From assembly GCA_041667115.1 (NCBI GenBank), contig JBAYFO010000014.1, forward strand, positions 4,023-68,022: a DNA stretch of 64,000 bases, in the 5' to 3' direction. A program made the translations under genes and the position numbers. This DNA is from UBA1563 sp041667115. GTDB lineage: Bacteria; Bacteroidota; Ignavibacteria; Ignavibacteriales; Ignavibacteriaceae. Position 1 is the first letter of the stretch; each line of letters begins with the position of its first letter. Of this stretch, positions 1 through 8,772 are shown piece by piece. The notes under the pieces are model-generated. The model was not told the DNA's origin. It worked only from the letters and a program-made list of their open reading frames with translations, and did not search any database.

Positions 1-637
1 CTGCTAATACAACTTGTGAGACCGGATCAGTTCCGGGAGATAACACAGCTGCTAAAACCATTATAATGATGATTGCATGTCGCCTGTATTTTCTCATATA
101 AGATGGTTTTAAAATTCCAAGTTTAGATAAGAAAAATGAAATCATGGGAAGTTCGAATATTAATGCCGCGCCAAGCATTACACTGAAAATAATCGACATA
201 TACTCGTCAATTGCAAATTGATTTTTTATAGTCGTTGAACCGAAATGAGCCGCAAAATTAAGGGTCAACGGCAACATCACAAAATAGGCAAACGCAATAC
301 CCATTAAAAAACAAAACGAAGAAAAAATAACGATCGAGAGAATATATTTTTTTTCACGTTTTTTAAGGGCGGGAGAAATAAACCGCCATAATTGATAAAA
401 GAGATTGGGGATACTTAAAATAAGTCCGCCGGCAATGGCAACTTGAAAATAGAGAAATACTTGCCCGAATGGTTTTAAATTTTGAAGATCCGCTCCAACT
501 TTTCGTGCAGGATTTAGCAGCACCACATCAATAAGAAAATCAATAAAAACGCCGCAAACAACCGCTCCAACAATAATTCCGATCAAAGAATAAATTATCC
601 GCCAACGAAGTTCTTCAAGATGATCAAGAAAAGTCAT
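1..637 (-). CDS. tatC: Sec-independent translocase subunit TatC (3' end cut off by window)
   Basis: TatC is the polytopic inner-membrane receptor of the twin-arginine system, which exports folded proteins. I translated this strand by eye. It begins MTFLDHLEELRWRI, the classic TatC N-terminal motif, and continues with alternating hydrophobic stretches and the conserved FYQLWRFISPAL and FELPMISFFL blocks. The C-terminus lies left of position 1, so the gene is partial. I chose the ATG at 637-635. An in-frame GTG at 688-686, directly after a TAA, would add 17 mostly acidic residues; no clear ribosome site decides between them. It follows glyA by about 70 bp on the same strand and probably shares its transcript. 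The family call is firm. Confidence 0.93.
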   Translation of the reverse strand, partial: MTFLDHLEELRWRIIYSLIGIIVGAVVCGVFIDFLIDVVLLNPARKVGADLQNLKPFGQVFLYFQVAIAGGLILSIPNLFYQLWRFISPALKKREKKYILSIVIFSSFCFLMGIAFAYFVMLPLTLNFAAHFGSTTIKNQFAIDEYMSIIFSVMLGAALIFELPMISFFLSKLGILKPSYMRKYRRHAIIIIMVLAAVLSPGTDPVSQVVLA

Positions 638-703
638 TTCAACTTCGTGTTCCCCATTCTCAATTGTTTTATTCGGAGTATCTTCCACTTAATATTTCTT
701 CGA

Positions 704-1996
704 TTAATTTAATTCAGAATATAAAGGGAAATTTTTGCAGAAAGTTCTCACTTCATTTTTAATTTTTCCAAGCTCCGCTTCGTTTTCCGTATTTTGTATT
801 GCGCGGTTGATCAAACTCGCAATCACTTCCATTTCTGGTTCTTTCATTCCTCTCGTAGTCATTGCAGGCGTTCCAATGCGGATTCCACTGGTTACAAAAG
901 GACTCTTCTGATCAAACGGAATCATATTTTTATTAACTGTAATTCCGGCTTTGCCAAGTGCAATTTCTGCAACTTTGCCGGTAACATTTTTCTTCGTCAA
1001 ATCAACAAGCATTAAATGATTGTCGGTTCCGTTGGAAATAATGTCAAAATCATATTGCATTAATTTATTGGAAAGAGTTTTTGCATTTTTAATAATTTGT
1101 TCAGCGTAAAGTTTAAATGGCTCTTGCAAAGCTTCACCAAACGCAACGGCTTTTGCCATGATGATGTGCATCAAAGGTCCGCCTTGAATTCCCGGCATAA
1201 CGGTTGAATCCAAAATCTCGGACATCATTTTTGTGCGATCTCCTTTGAGAGTTTTAATTCCCATCGGATTTTCAAAATCTTTTCCCATTAAAATGATTCC
1301 GCCTCTTGGTCCGCGCAAAGTTTTATGCGTGGTTGAAGTAACAAAATGGCAATGCTGCAAAGGATTATTCAGCAAACCTTTTGCAATTAATCCGGCGGGA
1401 TGAGCCATATCGCAAAACAAAAATGCGCCGATTGAATCAGCGATCTGTCGAAACTTTTCATAATCCCAATCGCGTGAATAAGCGCTGGCGCCGGTGATAA
1501 TTAATTTCGGTCTCTCTTTTTTTGCAATGTCTTCAATCAAATTATAATCAAGAATCCCGGTTTCTTTTGAAAGCGTGTAACCCGAAGCTTGGTACAAAAT
1601 TCCGGAAAAGTTTACAGGTGAGCCGTGCGTTAAATGTCCGCCGTGTGCAAGACTTAATCCTAAAAATTTATCGCCCGGTTTAAGTATCGAAAAAAAGACA
1701 GCCATGTTTGCCTGCGAACCGCTGTGTGGCTGAACGTTAACATATTCGGCGCCATACAATTTTTTTAATCTTTCGCGGGCAAGGTCTTCGGCTAAATCAA
1801 CAAACTCACAACCGCCGTAATAGCGCTTGCCGGGATATCCTTCGGCATATTTATTTGTTAAAATAGAACCGGCTGCTTCAAGCACTGCCGGACTAACAAA
1901 ATTTTCGGAAGCGATCAATTCCAAATTGAATTGCTGCCTGTCTAACTCTAATTGAAGAGCGTTAAAAATTTCAGGATCATTTTTTAAGAAATTCAT
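704..1996 (-). CDS. glyA: Serine hydroxymethyltransferase
   Basis: Cytoplasmic PLP enzyme that interconverts serine plus tetrahydrofolate with glycine plus 5,10-methylene-tetrahydrofolate, feeding one-carbon metabolism. The 430 residues match the usual bacterial length. Recognisable blocks are the N-terminal LIASENFVSPAV, the YAEGYPGKRYYGGCE substrate-site motif, and the PLP-binding lysine at about residue 225 in STTHKTLRGPRGG. It lies 20 bp downstream of the outer-membrane protein gene and is followed by tatC, in the same direction. The methylene-folate produced could supply the MetF domain encoded at 48712, although the genes are far apart. No truncation or missing catalytic residue was seen. 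Confidence 0.98.
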   Translation of the reverse strand: MNFLKNDPEIFNALQLELDRQQFNLELIASENFVSPAVLEAAGSILTNKYAEGYPGKRYYGGCEFVDLAEDLARERLKKLYGAEYVNVQPHSGSQANMAVFFSILKPGDKFLGLSLAHGGHLTHGSPVNFSGILYQASGYTLSKETGILDYNLIEDIAKKERPKLIITGASAYSRDWDYEKFRQIADSIGAFLFCDMAHPAGLIAKGLLNNPLQHCHFVTSTTHKTLRGPRGGIILMGKDFENPMGIKTLKGDRTKMMSEILDSTVMPGIQGGPLMHIIMAKAVAFGEALQEPFKLYAEQIIKNAKTLSNKLMQYDFDIISNGTDNHLMLVDLTKKNVTGKVAEIALGKAGITVNKNMIPFDQKSPFVTSGIRIGTPAMTTRGMKEPEMEVIASLINRAIQNTENEAELGKIKNEVRTFCKNFPLYSELN

Positions 1997-2016
1997 TTTC
2001 TATCTTTTACTTGTTT

Positions 2017-3261
2017 TTAATAATCTTGTCTAACAAACCAAAGCTCGCCAAGACTTAACGAAGCGCCGAGTTTGAAGATGTTTTCCTTTAGCAGTCCTGC
2101 GTCGGTTGTTCCTCTGGAAATATATTGCAATGAAAGGTCTAAATAATTTTCTCTGCTGAACGGTAAAGAAACGCCGGTGCTGATGGAAAACTCGTTAATG
2201 CTTTTCCCGTTGATTTTATAAGGCGTACTGCCGTAGCTGAAACCGCCGCGCCAAACAATTAAATCGGAAAGTGTATAAGCCTGCGCGCTGTTTTTGAATT
2301 CAATTCCTAAACTAACTTTGGAAAGATTTTGCAAATTTCTATCCGTAATTCCCGAAACAGAATAGTCAGCCCAATTTTGGAAAAGATAATCGGCATAAAT
2401 CTGTGTTCGCGCACCAAGCTTTGCTGAGGCACCGAGAGTAAATCTCGGTGGAATTTTTATAGTCGTTAATCCTTGAGATAACGTATCGTTTACATAACTT
2501 CCAACTTTCGTAAACGAAGTATCGGCATCCATTTGTGATATAAACGAAACAGATGCTCCAAGTCTAATGTCCTGAATTTTATCGCTCTTAAAAAGACTTT
2601 CATTTAAATTTTGAGAAATCAATCCGAACGTTCCGCCGAGACCTTTAACTTTATATTCAGATTTAAAAGAAGAATTTGCCGTACTATTGTCCGGGAAATC
2701 CAATTTAGAATGATACCCGAACGTTCCGAAATTATAATCCAATGTAGCGCCAACGCTCACATCAAACGGAAGAGTGTAAGAAGTACCGAGATAAACTTTT
2801 GAAAGTCCGCCGTCACCGGAATAAGTAAACGCATAATCTTCAGTTTGTGTGGTAGGATTGATAACTTTCACTTTAGTTTCATACGCAATTTTAGAAAGTG
2901 GAATTAGCCCAAGCGATATTGCGATTCCATTATCTTTACTAACCGGGATGGCAAAAGAAAAACCGGAAAAATATCCGCCGGAATAAAAACTTTTTTGATT
3001 TTGATCTTTTACAAAATTTCCGTTGAAGTAAGTTGCAAATTCAACTCGTGATAAATTGATTGAATGCCATGCCGCAGGATTGAGCATCGAAATAAAAGCA
3101 TTATCGTCAACGGCAACACCAAGCCCGCCCATACCGGCTCTTCGGGCGGAGTAGGAAAATTCAAGTTCTCCGATTCCGTAACGTGAATATGGAGAATTAA
3201 CCTGTGCAAAAAGCGGTAAACCTAAAGCACAAAACAATATTATCGTTTTTAAATATTTCAT
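2017..3261 (-). CDS. Outer-membrane beta-barrel protein of unknown transport role
   Basis: A 414-residue exported protein with a short signal peptide (MKYLKTIILFCALGLPLFAQ). After it comes NSPYSRYGIGEL, a start shared with a family of Bacteroidota outer-membrane proteins, and then GMGGLGVAVDD and LNPAAW. These are features of FadL/PorV-like barrels, where an N-terminal plug precedes amphipathic strands. The rest alternates polar and hydrophobic residues with many aromatic girdle positions, as in a beta-barrel. It lies 8 bp downstream of the DUF4270-like lipoprotein gene, so the two may act together at the outer membrane. The substrate is unknown. Barrel fold is inferred from composition and the motif, not from a profile search. 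Confidence 0.68.
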   Translation of the reverse strand: MKYLKTIILFCALGLPLFAQVNSPYSRYGIGELEFSYSARRAGMGGLGVAVDDNAFISMLNPAAWHSINLSRVEFATYFNGNFVKDQNQKSFYSGGYFSGFSFAIPVSKDNGIAISLGLIPLSKIAYETKVKVINPTTQTEDYAFTYSGDGGLSKVYLGTSYTLPFDVSVGATLDYNFGTFGYHSKLDFPDNSTANSSFKSEYKVKGLGGTFGLISQNLNESLFKSDKIQDIRLGASVSFISQMDADTSFTKVGSYVNDTLSQGLTTIKIPPRFTLGASAKLGARTQIYADYLFQNWADYSVSGITDRNLQNLSKVSLGIEFKNSAQAYTLSDLIVWRGGFSYGSTPYKINGKSINEFSISTGVSLPFSRENYLDLSLQYISRGTTDAGLLKENIFKLGASLSLGELWFVRQDY

Positions 3262-3269
3262 AAAATTTC

Positions 3270-4478
3270 TTATTTCTTTTTCTGTGAATAAGTGATGACC
3301 AATCGTGGTTTTAATTCGTTATTGGCTGCGGTACTGTTAAACAATGCGAAATTCTCAATTCCATGTACCTGGTAGGGAGAAGTGATCAACATTCCATAAT
3401 TATTTTTTGTTAGAATGGCGTTATTAATAATTCGCGCAACATCGCCGGAATAAGTATTTCCGGAACGTGGCAGTGAAATCACAAAACTTGCAGTAGTTGA
3501 ATCGCTAACTGAATCCGCAATTTGATAAGCTACCAGTCCGTCTGAATAGGAGGATCCGACTTTCATATTTAGCGTATCTATGCTTAACGTTAGTTTAGCA
3601 GTATTTACAACTGCATCAGCAGGAAGCTTTGAAAGATCAAACCAAAGCGTTCCTTGAACTCCCGCTCCGCTTTGAATGGTAAGCGTTTTATTATTCGCTT
3701 CCGGAAACGTTCCTTGAATAATGTGAACATCAACGGATCCATTATAAGTTAAGGTGTCTTGATACGATTCGTAAGCAGTAGCTTTCTTAACAACAATTTT
3801 AATTGTAGGCACATCGGAATTAAGTGAAGTTGAAGCGGCAAATCCGGTAAATCTGCTTAACCCGGTTGGTTTAAATAAAACTCCATAATTCTTTGCAGAT
3901 GAAGTATCTTTTGCAGCTTTAAACCATTCCTTCGCCAAATTCGGATTAACTGAAAAAGAGTAAGCATTACTTGAAATGTTAGTTGATTGAACTACCGACG
4001 CTTGATCGTATGTTAGTTTGGAAAGTGAATCAGCTGTAAAAAGTGAATTCCATGATGAAGTTATTTGATGGATGCCCACATTAAACGGCTGCAGCGTATC
4101 TCCGAAGTAATAATTTCTGGTAAGAGAAATATCAGCGGAAATAAATGTAAGGGAATCAAAGTTTGTTAAATATTTATCGGTAACAGCCAATGAAAATGCA
4201 AGGAGTATTTGTGATTCAACATTTGCATCTTTTCCAACAAGAAGAACATCGGAAGCGCCAAGCGAAAGTTTTGCATGATGCGGTTCAAATTTTTGATTAA
4301 GCGTATCCGCATAAGAATCTAATTTAGAAACGATAATATCATCTTGACCTAATAAATCTTTCCCTAAAGATGAGGGATCCTCGCTGCAAGCAATAAAGAA
4401 AAACGGTAAAAGAACTAAAAGCTGCCAAAGACTGAAGAGCTTCTGGCACATAAGAAAAAATTTTTTCAGATAATTCAA
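3270..4478 (-). CDS. DUF4270-like lipoprotein
   Basis: A 402-residue lipoprotein. The N-terminal membrane segment ends in a lipobox (FFIAC), followed by SEDPSSLGKDLLGQDD, which resembles the start of DUF4270 proteins of Bacteroidota. Those genes are often found beside glycogen synthase, as here. The start is the TTG at 4478-4476: it directly follows the gmhB stop and has a GGAG 8 bases upstream, whereas the in-frame ATG at 4451 has only an A/T run before it. Repeated strand-rich segments (LTLSIDTLNMKV, LVAYQIADSVS) suggest an all-beta exported domain. Function unknown; the family assignment is from memory of motif and neighbourhood. Confidence 0.62.
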   Translation of the reverse strand: MNYLKKFFLMCQKLFSLWQLLVLLPFFFIACSEDPSSLGKDLLGQDDIIVSKLDSYADTLNQKFEPHHAKLSLGASDVLLVGKDANVESQILLAFSLAVTDKYLTNFDSLTFISADISLTRNYYFGDTLQPFNVGIHQITSSWNSLFTADSLSKLTYDQASVVQSTNISSNAYSFSVNPNLAKEWFKAAKDTSSAKNYGVLFKPTGLSRFTGFAASTSLNSDVPTIKIVVKKATAYESYQDTLTYNGSVDVHIIQGTFPEANNKTLTIQSGAGVQGTLWFDLSKLPADAVVNTAKLTLSIDTLNMKVGSSYSDGLVAYQIADSVSDSTTASFVISLPRSGNTYSGDVARIINNAILTKNNYGMLITSPYQVHGIENFALFNSTAANNELKPRLVITYSQKKK

Positions 4479-5051
4479 CTATATATCTCCATTAAAATCG
4501 TGAATAAGGAAGTCAACAGCTTCCCGGAAATTTTCGGCAGCAAAGTTGGGGATTTTCTTTTCTTGAAACAAGAGAGAAAGATGGTCATTGCCATAACCGG
4601 TTTTAACAAGAATGGATTTCACCCCGGCTTGCATTGCACATTCAATATCGGTTTTTGAATCGCCGATGAGATAGGACTTAGAAAGATCAATTGAAAATTC
4701 CTCTGCGGCTTCAAAGAGCATTTTGGGAGAAGGTTTTCTGTAACTGCAATCTTCTGCGGAAGAAAAATCGGGATGAGACGGACAATAATAAAACTTATCG
4801 ATCTGAACCTTAAACGGAAGAAGCAATTCATTAATTTTATTATTCACAGCGGTTACTGCATCTTCAGTGATAAGTCCGCGGGCAATTCCGGATTGGTTAG
4901 AGACAACAAGCAATTTAAAATGAAATTCATTTTTTAAAGTTGCTAACGCATTACCCACATCATCATAAAGTTTAACTTTAGACGGGTCTCCAAGGTAACC
5001 CGGGTCTTCGTTTAGGGTTCCATCTCGATCAAGAAAAACAGCAATGTTCAT
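4479..5051 (-). CDS. gmhB: HAD phosphatase, GmhB type (D-glycero-D-manno-heptose 1,7-bisphosphate 7-phosphatase)
   Basis: HAD-superfamily phosphatase expected to remove the 7-phosphate from heptose bisphosphate during ADP-heptose (LPS core) synthesis. The 190 residues carry FLDRDGTLNE at residues 6-15 (catalytic aspartates 8 and 10), SNQSGIARG at about 51-59, RKPSPKML and LIGDSKTDIECA. GmhB normally binds a structural zinc through a Cys-x-His plus Cys-x-Cys loop. Here the loop reads YYCPSHPDF and DCSYRKP, so Cys90 and Cys102 are kept, the expected His position is Ser92 (His93 is adjacent), and the last Cys is Tyr104. It sits between glgA and the TTG-started lipoprotein gene with almost no spacing. 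HisB-type phosphatase is an alternative. Confidence 0.85.
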   Translation of the reverse strand: MNIAVFLDRDGTLNEDPGYLGDPSKVKLYDDVGNALATLKNEFHFKLLVVSNQSGIARGLITEDAVTAVNNKINELLLPFKVQIDKFYYCPSHPDFSSAEDCSYRKPSPKMLFEAAEEFSIDLSKSYLIGDSKTDIECAMQAGVKSILVKTGYGNDHLSLLFQEKKIPNFAAENFREAVDFLIHDFNGDI

Positions 5052-5054
5052 ATT

Positions 5055-6548
5055 TTAAATAGATAGAACCGTTTTGTATAATTCAATATATTTTTTAGCG
5101 GAAGATTTCCAGCTGAAATCGGATTTCATTCCGTTTTTAATAATCTTCGCCCATAATTTTTGTTCCTGGAAAAGTTTGACCGCTCTTTTTACTTCTTTTA
5201 GTAAAGCGGCGGATTCATATTTCTGGAAAACAAATCCATTTCCTTCACCGGTTTTTTCGTCAAATGCAAAAACAGTATCGCCCAAACCACCGGTTTCCCG
5301 AACAATTGGAATTGTTCCGTAAACCAGGCTGTACATTTGGTTCAATCCACAAGGCTCAAACTGCGACGGCATAAGAAGCATGTCGGAACCAGCTTCAATT
5401 AGGTGGGCTAAATCATCATTGAAACCAAGATATGACGCGAATTTATCGGAATGTTTTTTAGTAAGTTTTTCAAAAATAGTATTAAATTTTTTATCTCCTG
5501 TTCCGAGCAGTACTATTTGAACTTTCATTTTCATTAATTCTTCAAATGCTTCAACAATTAAGTCAATCCCTTTAAAATCATACAATCTAGAAATTATTCC
5601 GATCACCGGAATAGTCTCATCAAAATGAAGTCCGAATCGTTCAACTAAGATTTTTTTATTATCAAGTTTCTTTGCAATAGTTTCTAGAGAAAATTTATGC
5701 GGAATAAATTTATCGGTTTGAGGATTCCAGACCGAAGTGTCAATTCCGTTTATAATTCCGGTAAGAGTATTTTTTCTTTTTGCCAAACAAGGTTGTAGGT
5801 CCATTCCCACTTCTTTTTTAGCGACAATTTCTTTTGCGTATCCTTCACTGACCGTAGTAAGATAATCAGCATAAAGAATGCCGTTTTTCAAGAAATTAAA
5901 CTTTCCATTTAGAAAAGAATGTTTGTCATTCGCCAGGGTTTTCGGCAATTCGGTTTTTTCAAAAGTTGATTCGGGAAAGATTCCCTGGTAGGATAAGTTA
6001 TGGATCGTAAAGATATTTTTAATCGCGTCAAACGGACTTTCGTTAGCGAACATATTTTTATGATAAGCCGGAACTAATCCGCACTGCCAATCATTACTGT
6101 GAATAATATCCGGAACCCAGCCCAATAATTTTATCAACTGAAATACTGATTTCGCTAATAAAATGAAGCGTTCATCGTTATCTTTATAATCTAAACCCGA
6201 CATTGGGTCGGTGTAAAGACTTTTTCTGCTTCCAAAATATTCCTGATTATCTAAAAAATAGATTTGCACACGAACGCGCTGCGATGGTAAAAATGAAGAG
6301 CGGAGTGAAAATATTACATCTTTCTCTCCAATTTTAACGGAAATATCTTTTAACCGTACAACTTCGTGGATTTTGTACTTTCTGCTGTCGATAGCGCCAT
6401 ATTTGGGGACTAATATTCTTACTTCATGCCCTAATTCGGTCAGCATTTGCGGAAGAGCTGCCGAAACATCAGCTAACCCACCGGTTTTCATGAAAGGAAA
6501 AAGTTCTGAAGTTACGAAAAGAATTTTCAATCTTTTTGAAGATGTCAT
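5055..6548 (-). CDS. glgA: Glycogen synthase (ADP-glucose type)
   Basis: GT5 glycosyltransferase that adds glucose from ADP-glucose to the non-reducing end of growing glycogen. The 497-residue length is typical. The N-terminal Rossmann half contains KILFVTSELFPFMKTGGLADV, with the KTGGL motif that binds the nucleotide sugar, and IHSNDWQCGLVP. The C-terminal half holds GIISRLYDFKGIDLI and MLLMPSQFEPCGLNQMYSL, including the conserved catalytic glutamate region. It is the first gene of the leftward operon, and its stop lies 3 bp before gmhB. The 278-bp gap upstream (6549-6826) separates it from a divergent lipoprotein gene and presumably holds both promoters; I see no clear motif there. Confidence 0.97.
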   Translation of the reverse strand: MTSSKRLKILFVTSELFPFMKTGGLADVSAALPQMLTELGHEVRILVPKYGAIDSRKYKIHEVVRLKDISVKIGEKDVIFSLRSSFLPSQRVRVQIYFLDNQEYFGSRKSLYTDPMSGLDYKDNDERFILLAKSVFQLIKLLGWVPDIIHSNDWQCGLVPAYHKNMFANESPFDAIKNIFTIHNLSYQGIFPESTFEKTELPKTLANDKHSFLNGKFNFLKNGILYADYLTTVSEGYAKEIVAKKEVGMDLQPCLAKRKNTLTGIINGIDTSVWNPQTDKFIPHKFSLETIAKKLDNKKILVERFGLHFDETIPVIGIISRLYDFKGIDLIVEAFEELMKMKVQIVLLGTGDKKFNTIFEKLTKKHSDKFASYLGFNDDLAHLIEAGSDMLLMPSQFEPCGLNQMYSLVYGTIPIVRETGGLGDTVFAFDEKTGEGNGFVFQKYESAALLKEVKRAVKLFQEQKLWAKIIKNGMKSDFSWKSSAKKYIELYKTVLSI

Positions 6549-6826
6549 TGGATCCTGCGTTTTATGTAGTGCAAAAATAACAAATTATCACATTTTTTCC
6601 TAAACAGATGTATTTGCACCATATGAAGTTGAATCCAATTAACCTATCGCCACCTGATCAAAAATTTTGAAGTGAATTATCATTCATCCATTCTGCCAGC
6701 CGCCCATTCATTTATTCGGTCAGACAACTCGCAATCTGCGGACTGTTTAATTTCTAACCATCTAATTAAAAAAGATTATCTTCCGAAGAAATATTTTTAT
6801 ATTTCTTTACCTTTTTAAGAAAGTTT

Positions 6827-7360
6827 ATGAGAAAATTTACTTTAATAATTTTTTATCTAACAGCAGCTTTATTAATTGCTTCGTGCGGTTCATCGATTGA
6901 TTCGACTGATAACCGTTACAAGCATACTACTGATGAAGAAAAAATTGTCACAAAAGAAAGACCGGTTTCAACTTTAATTGAAGATTTCGATTTTACTCCT
7001 TACCTCATGACAATCGAAAAATCGAAGGCAGTAGGTTTTACATCTACTCAACCTCAAGATAGTTTATGGCGGAATTATCCTAAAATAGATAATTCGAAAA
7101 AAGTAACAGTAAGGCAACCGGGATTCCGCGTTCAAGTTTTAGCAACCGATGATCTGATGGAAGCGCAACAAATGCGTTCGGATGTTTATTTCAAAACGAA
7201 TAAGAATGACATCTATATTTCTTTTCAACCTCCTCTCTACAAAGTTAAAGTCGGGGATTATGAAACCCATTCCGGCGCAAATAACCTTGCGTTTAAATTA
7301 AACCAACTCGGATTTTCTCCCACGCAGGTTGTTGCTGATACCGTTAATCTCCAAAAATAA
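6827..7360 (+). CDS. SPOR-domain lipoprotein
   Basis: A 177-residue lipoprotein: signal peptide MRKFTLIIFYLTAALLIAS ending in a lipobox cysteine at residue 20 (IASCGSS), then a polar linker. A C-terminal domain (about residues 95-177) begins GFRVQVLATDDLMEAQQM and continues YKVKVGDYETHSGANNLAFKL. That pattern matches SPOR domains, which bind denuded peptidoglycan at division sites. It ends 2 bp before hutI, so the two are co-transcribed, although a link to histidine breakdown is not obvious. A NamZ-type muramidase lies downstream in the same gene run. Domain call by motif; membrane side inferred. Confidence 0.8.
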   Translation: MRKFTLIIFYLTAALLIASCGSSIDSTDNRYKHTTDEEKIVTKERPVSTLIEDFDFTPYLMTIEKSKAVGFTSTQPQDSLWRNYPKIDNSKKVTVRQPGFRVQVLATDDLMEAQQMRSDVYFKTNKNDIYISFQPPLYKVKVGDYETHSGANNLAFKLNQLGFSPTQVVADTVNLQK

Positions 7361-7362
7361 AA

Positions 7363-8613
7363 ATGAAAACTCTCCTCAAACATCCCGCTCAGATTGTTAC
7401 TGTTACAACTAATAGGAAAAATTATAAACGCGGGAAAGAGTTAAATGAAATTTCTGTTCTCGAAAATCATTCGGTAATTTTTGAAAATGATACGATAAAA
7501 GATTTGATTCCGAATGCTTCAATTACAAATGAATCAGATTATAAAATTATTGATGTAAAAGACAAAGTTGTTCTCCCCGGTTTGGTTGAATGCCACACGC
7601 ACACGGCATTCGCCGGATCGCGGGCAAAAGAATTTCGTTTAAAACTTGCTGGAAAATCTTACGAAGAAATTGCAAATCTCGGCGGTGGAATAAATACAAC
7701 CGTTACCGCCGTTCGCAATTCGTCTTTTAATGAATTAGTGCAACTCATTTCTCCACACATCAATTATTTTATCACGCAAGGAATTACTTCGCTTGAAATA
7801 AAGAGCGGTTACGGTCTCGATTTTGAAAATGAAATTAAACTGCTTCGTGTTATTCACCATCTACAAAAAATATTTCCGATCACAATCGTTCCAACTTTTC
7901 TCGGTGCGCACACTTTCCCAAATGAAATGAAAGGCAAACGCGAGTTATACGTAAATGAAATAATTCAGAAAATGCTTCCATTCATTGCGGAAAATTCTTT
8001 GGCAAAATTTTGTGATGGATTTTGTGAGACAACCGCATTTTCAGCTGATGAAATTGATTTGATTTTTTCCCACGCAAAATCTCTCGGATTAGATTTGAAA
8101 TTGCATACGGAACAGTTTAATTCTATCGGCGGACTTGATGTTGCATTAAAACATAATGCCGTCAGCATTGACCATCTTGAAGTTATTAAAGAAGAAGATA
8201 TTTCCAAAGTTGCACAGTCAGATATGGTTGCAGTTTTATTGCCTGGCGTTTCTTTCTTTTTAAATTACGATTATGCCCCGGCAAGAGAATTAATTGATGC
8301 GGACGCAATTGTTGCACTTTCAACAGATTATAATCCCGGTTCCTCAAACATTGCTCAATTAAATTTTGTTATGAGTCTTGCGGCAATCAAAATGAAAATG
8401 TCAATTGAAGAAACCATTTCCGCCGTAACTATCAACGCAGCAAAGGCTCTTAAGATGAGTGATGAAGTCGGAAGTTTAGAAATCGGGAAGAAAGCGGACC
8501 TTGCGATTTTCAATACCAACGATTACGCAGATATTGTTTATAATGTTGGAAATAATTTAAATGAACTGACAATAAAAAATGGTGATGTGATTTATAAAAA
8601 CAAGTTTGGATGA
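7363..8613 (+). CDS. hutI: Imidazolonepropionase
   Basis: Amidohydrolase that opens imidazolone-5-propionate to N-formimino-L-glutamate, the third step of histidine degradation. The 416 residues include the metal-binding VECHTHTAFAGSRAKEF motif, GGGINTTVTAVR, KSGYGLD, HTEQFNSIGG, IDHLEV and LSTDYNPGSS, all characteristic of HutI. It is followed by ftcD and fchA, which process its product. Histidase (hutH) and urocanase (hutU) are not in the window and would have to be encoded elsewhere. The C-terminus reads straight into a long intergenic inverted repeat. Assignment is firm. Confidence 0.97.
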   Translation: MKTLLKHPAQIVTVTTNRKNYKRGKELNEISVLENHSVIFENDTIKDLIPNASITNESDYKIIDVKDKVVLPGLVECHTHTAFAGSRAKEFRLKLAGKSYEEIANLGGGINTTVTAVRNSSFNELVQLISPHINYFITQGITSLEIKSGYGLDFENEIKLLRVIHHLQKIFPITIVPTFLGAHTFPNEMKGKRELYVNEIIQKMLPFIAENSLAKFCDGFCETTAFSADEIDLIFSHAKSLGLDLKLHTEQFNSIGGLDVALKHNAVSIDHLEVIKEEDISKVAQSDMVAVLLPGVSFFLNYDYAPARELIDADAIVALSTDYNPGSSNIAQLNFVMSLAAIKMKMSIEETISAVTINAAKALKMSDEVGSLEIGKKADLAIFNTNDYADIVYNVGNNLNELTIKNGDVIYKNKFG

Positions 8614-8685
8614 ATGGATGAATGATTGATTGAATGAATTAAATCTTTTTTGTTTTTCATTCAACCTACAATCATTCATCCATTC
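8612..8685. repeat. Long intergenic inverted repeat
   Basis: Two perfect 17-base arms, 8612-8628 and 8669-8685 (GAATGGATGAATGATTG and its complement), enclose a second perfect 9-base pair of arms at 8630-8638 and 8656-8664 (TTGAATGAA and TTCATTCAA). Together they fold into a long interrupted stem overlapping the last bases of hutI. Related ATTCATCCATTC words occur near 6681 and 27480, so it belongs to a dispersed family rather than being a simple terminator; no T-run follows. Confidence 0.85.
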
Positions 8686-8772
8686 TTTGATATGAAAATC
8701 TAACTCAAATTATTGTCGTCGTTTAATCATATGATAAATAAGTTTTAAAGAAAGTTAATCCGGAATCCTCTT

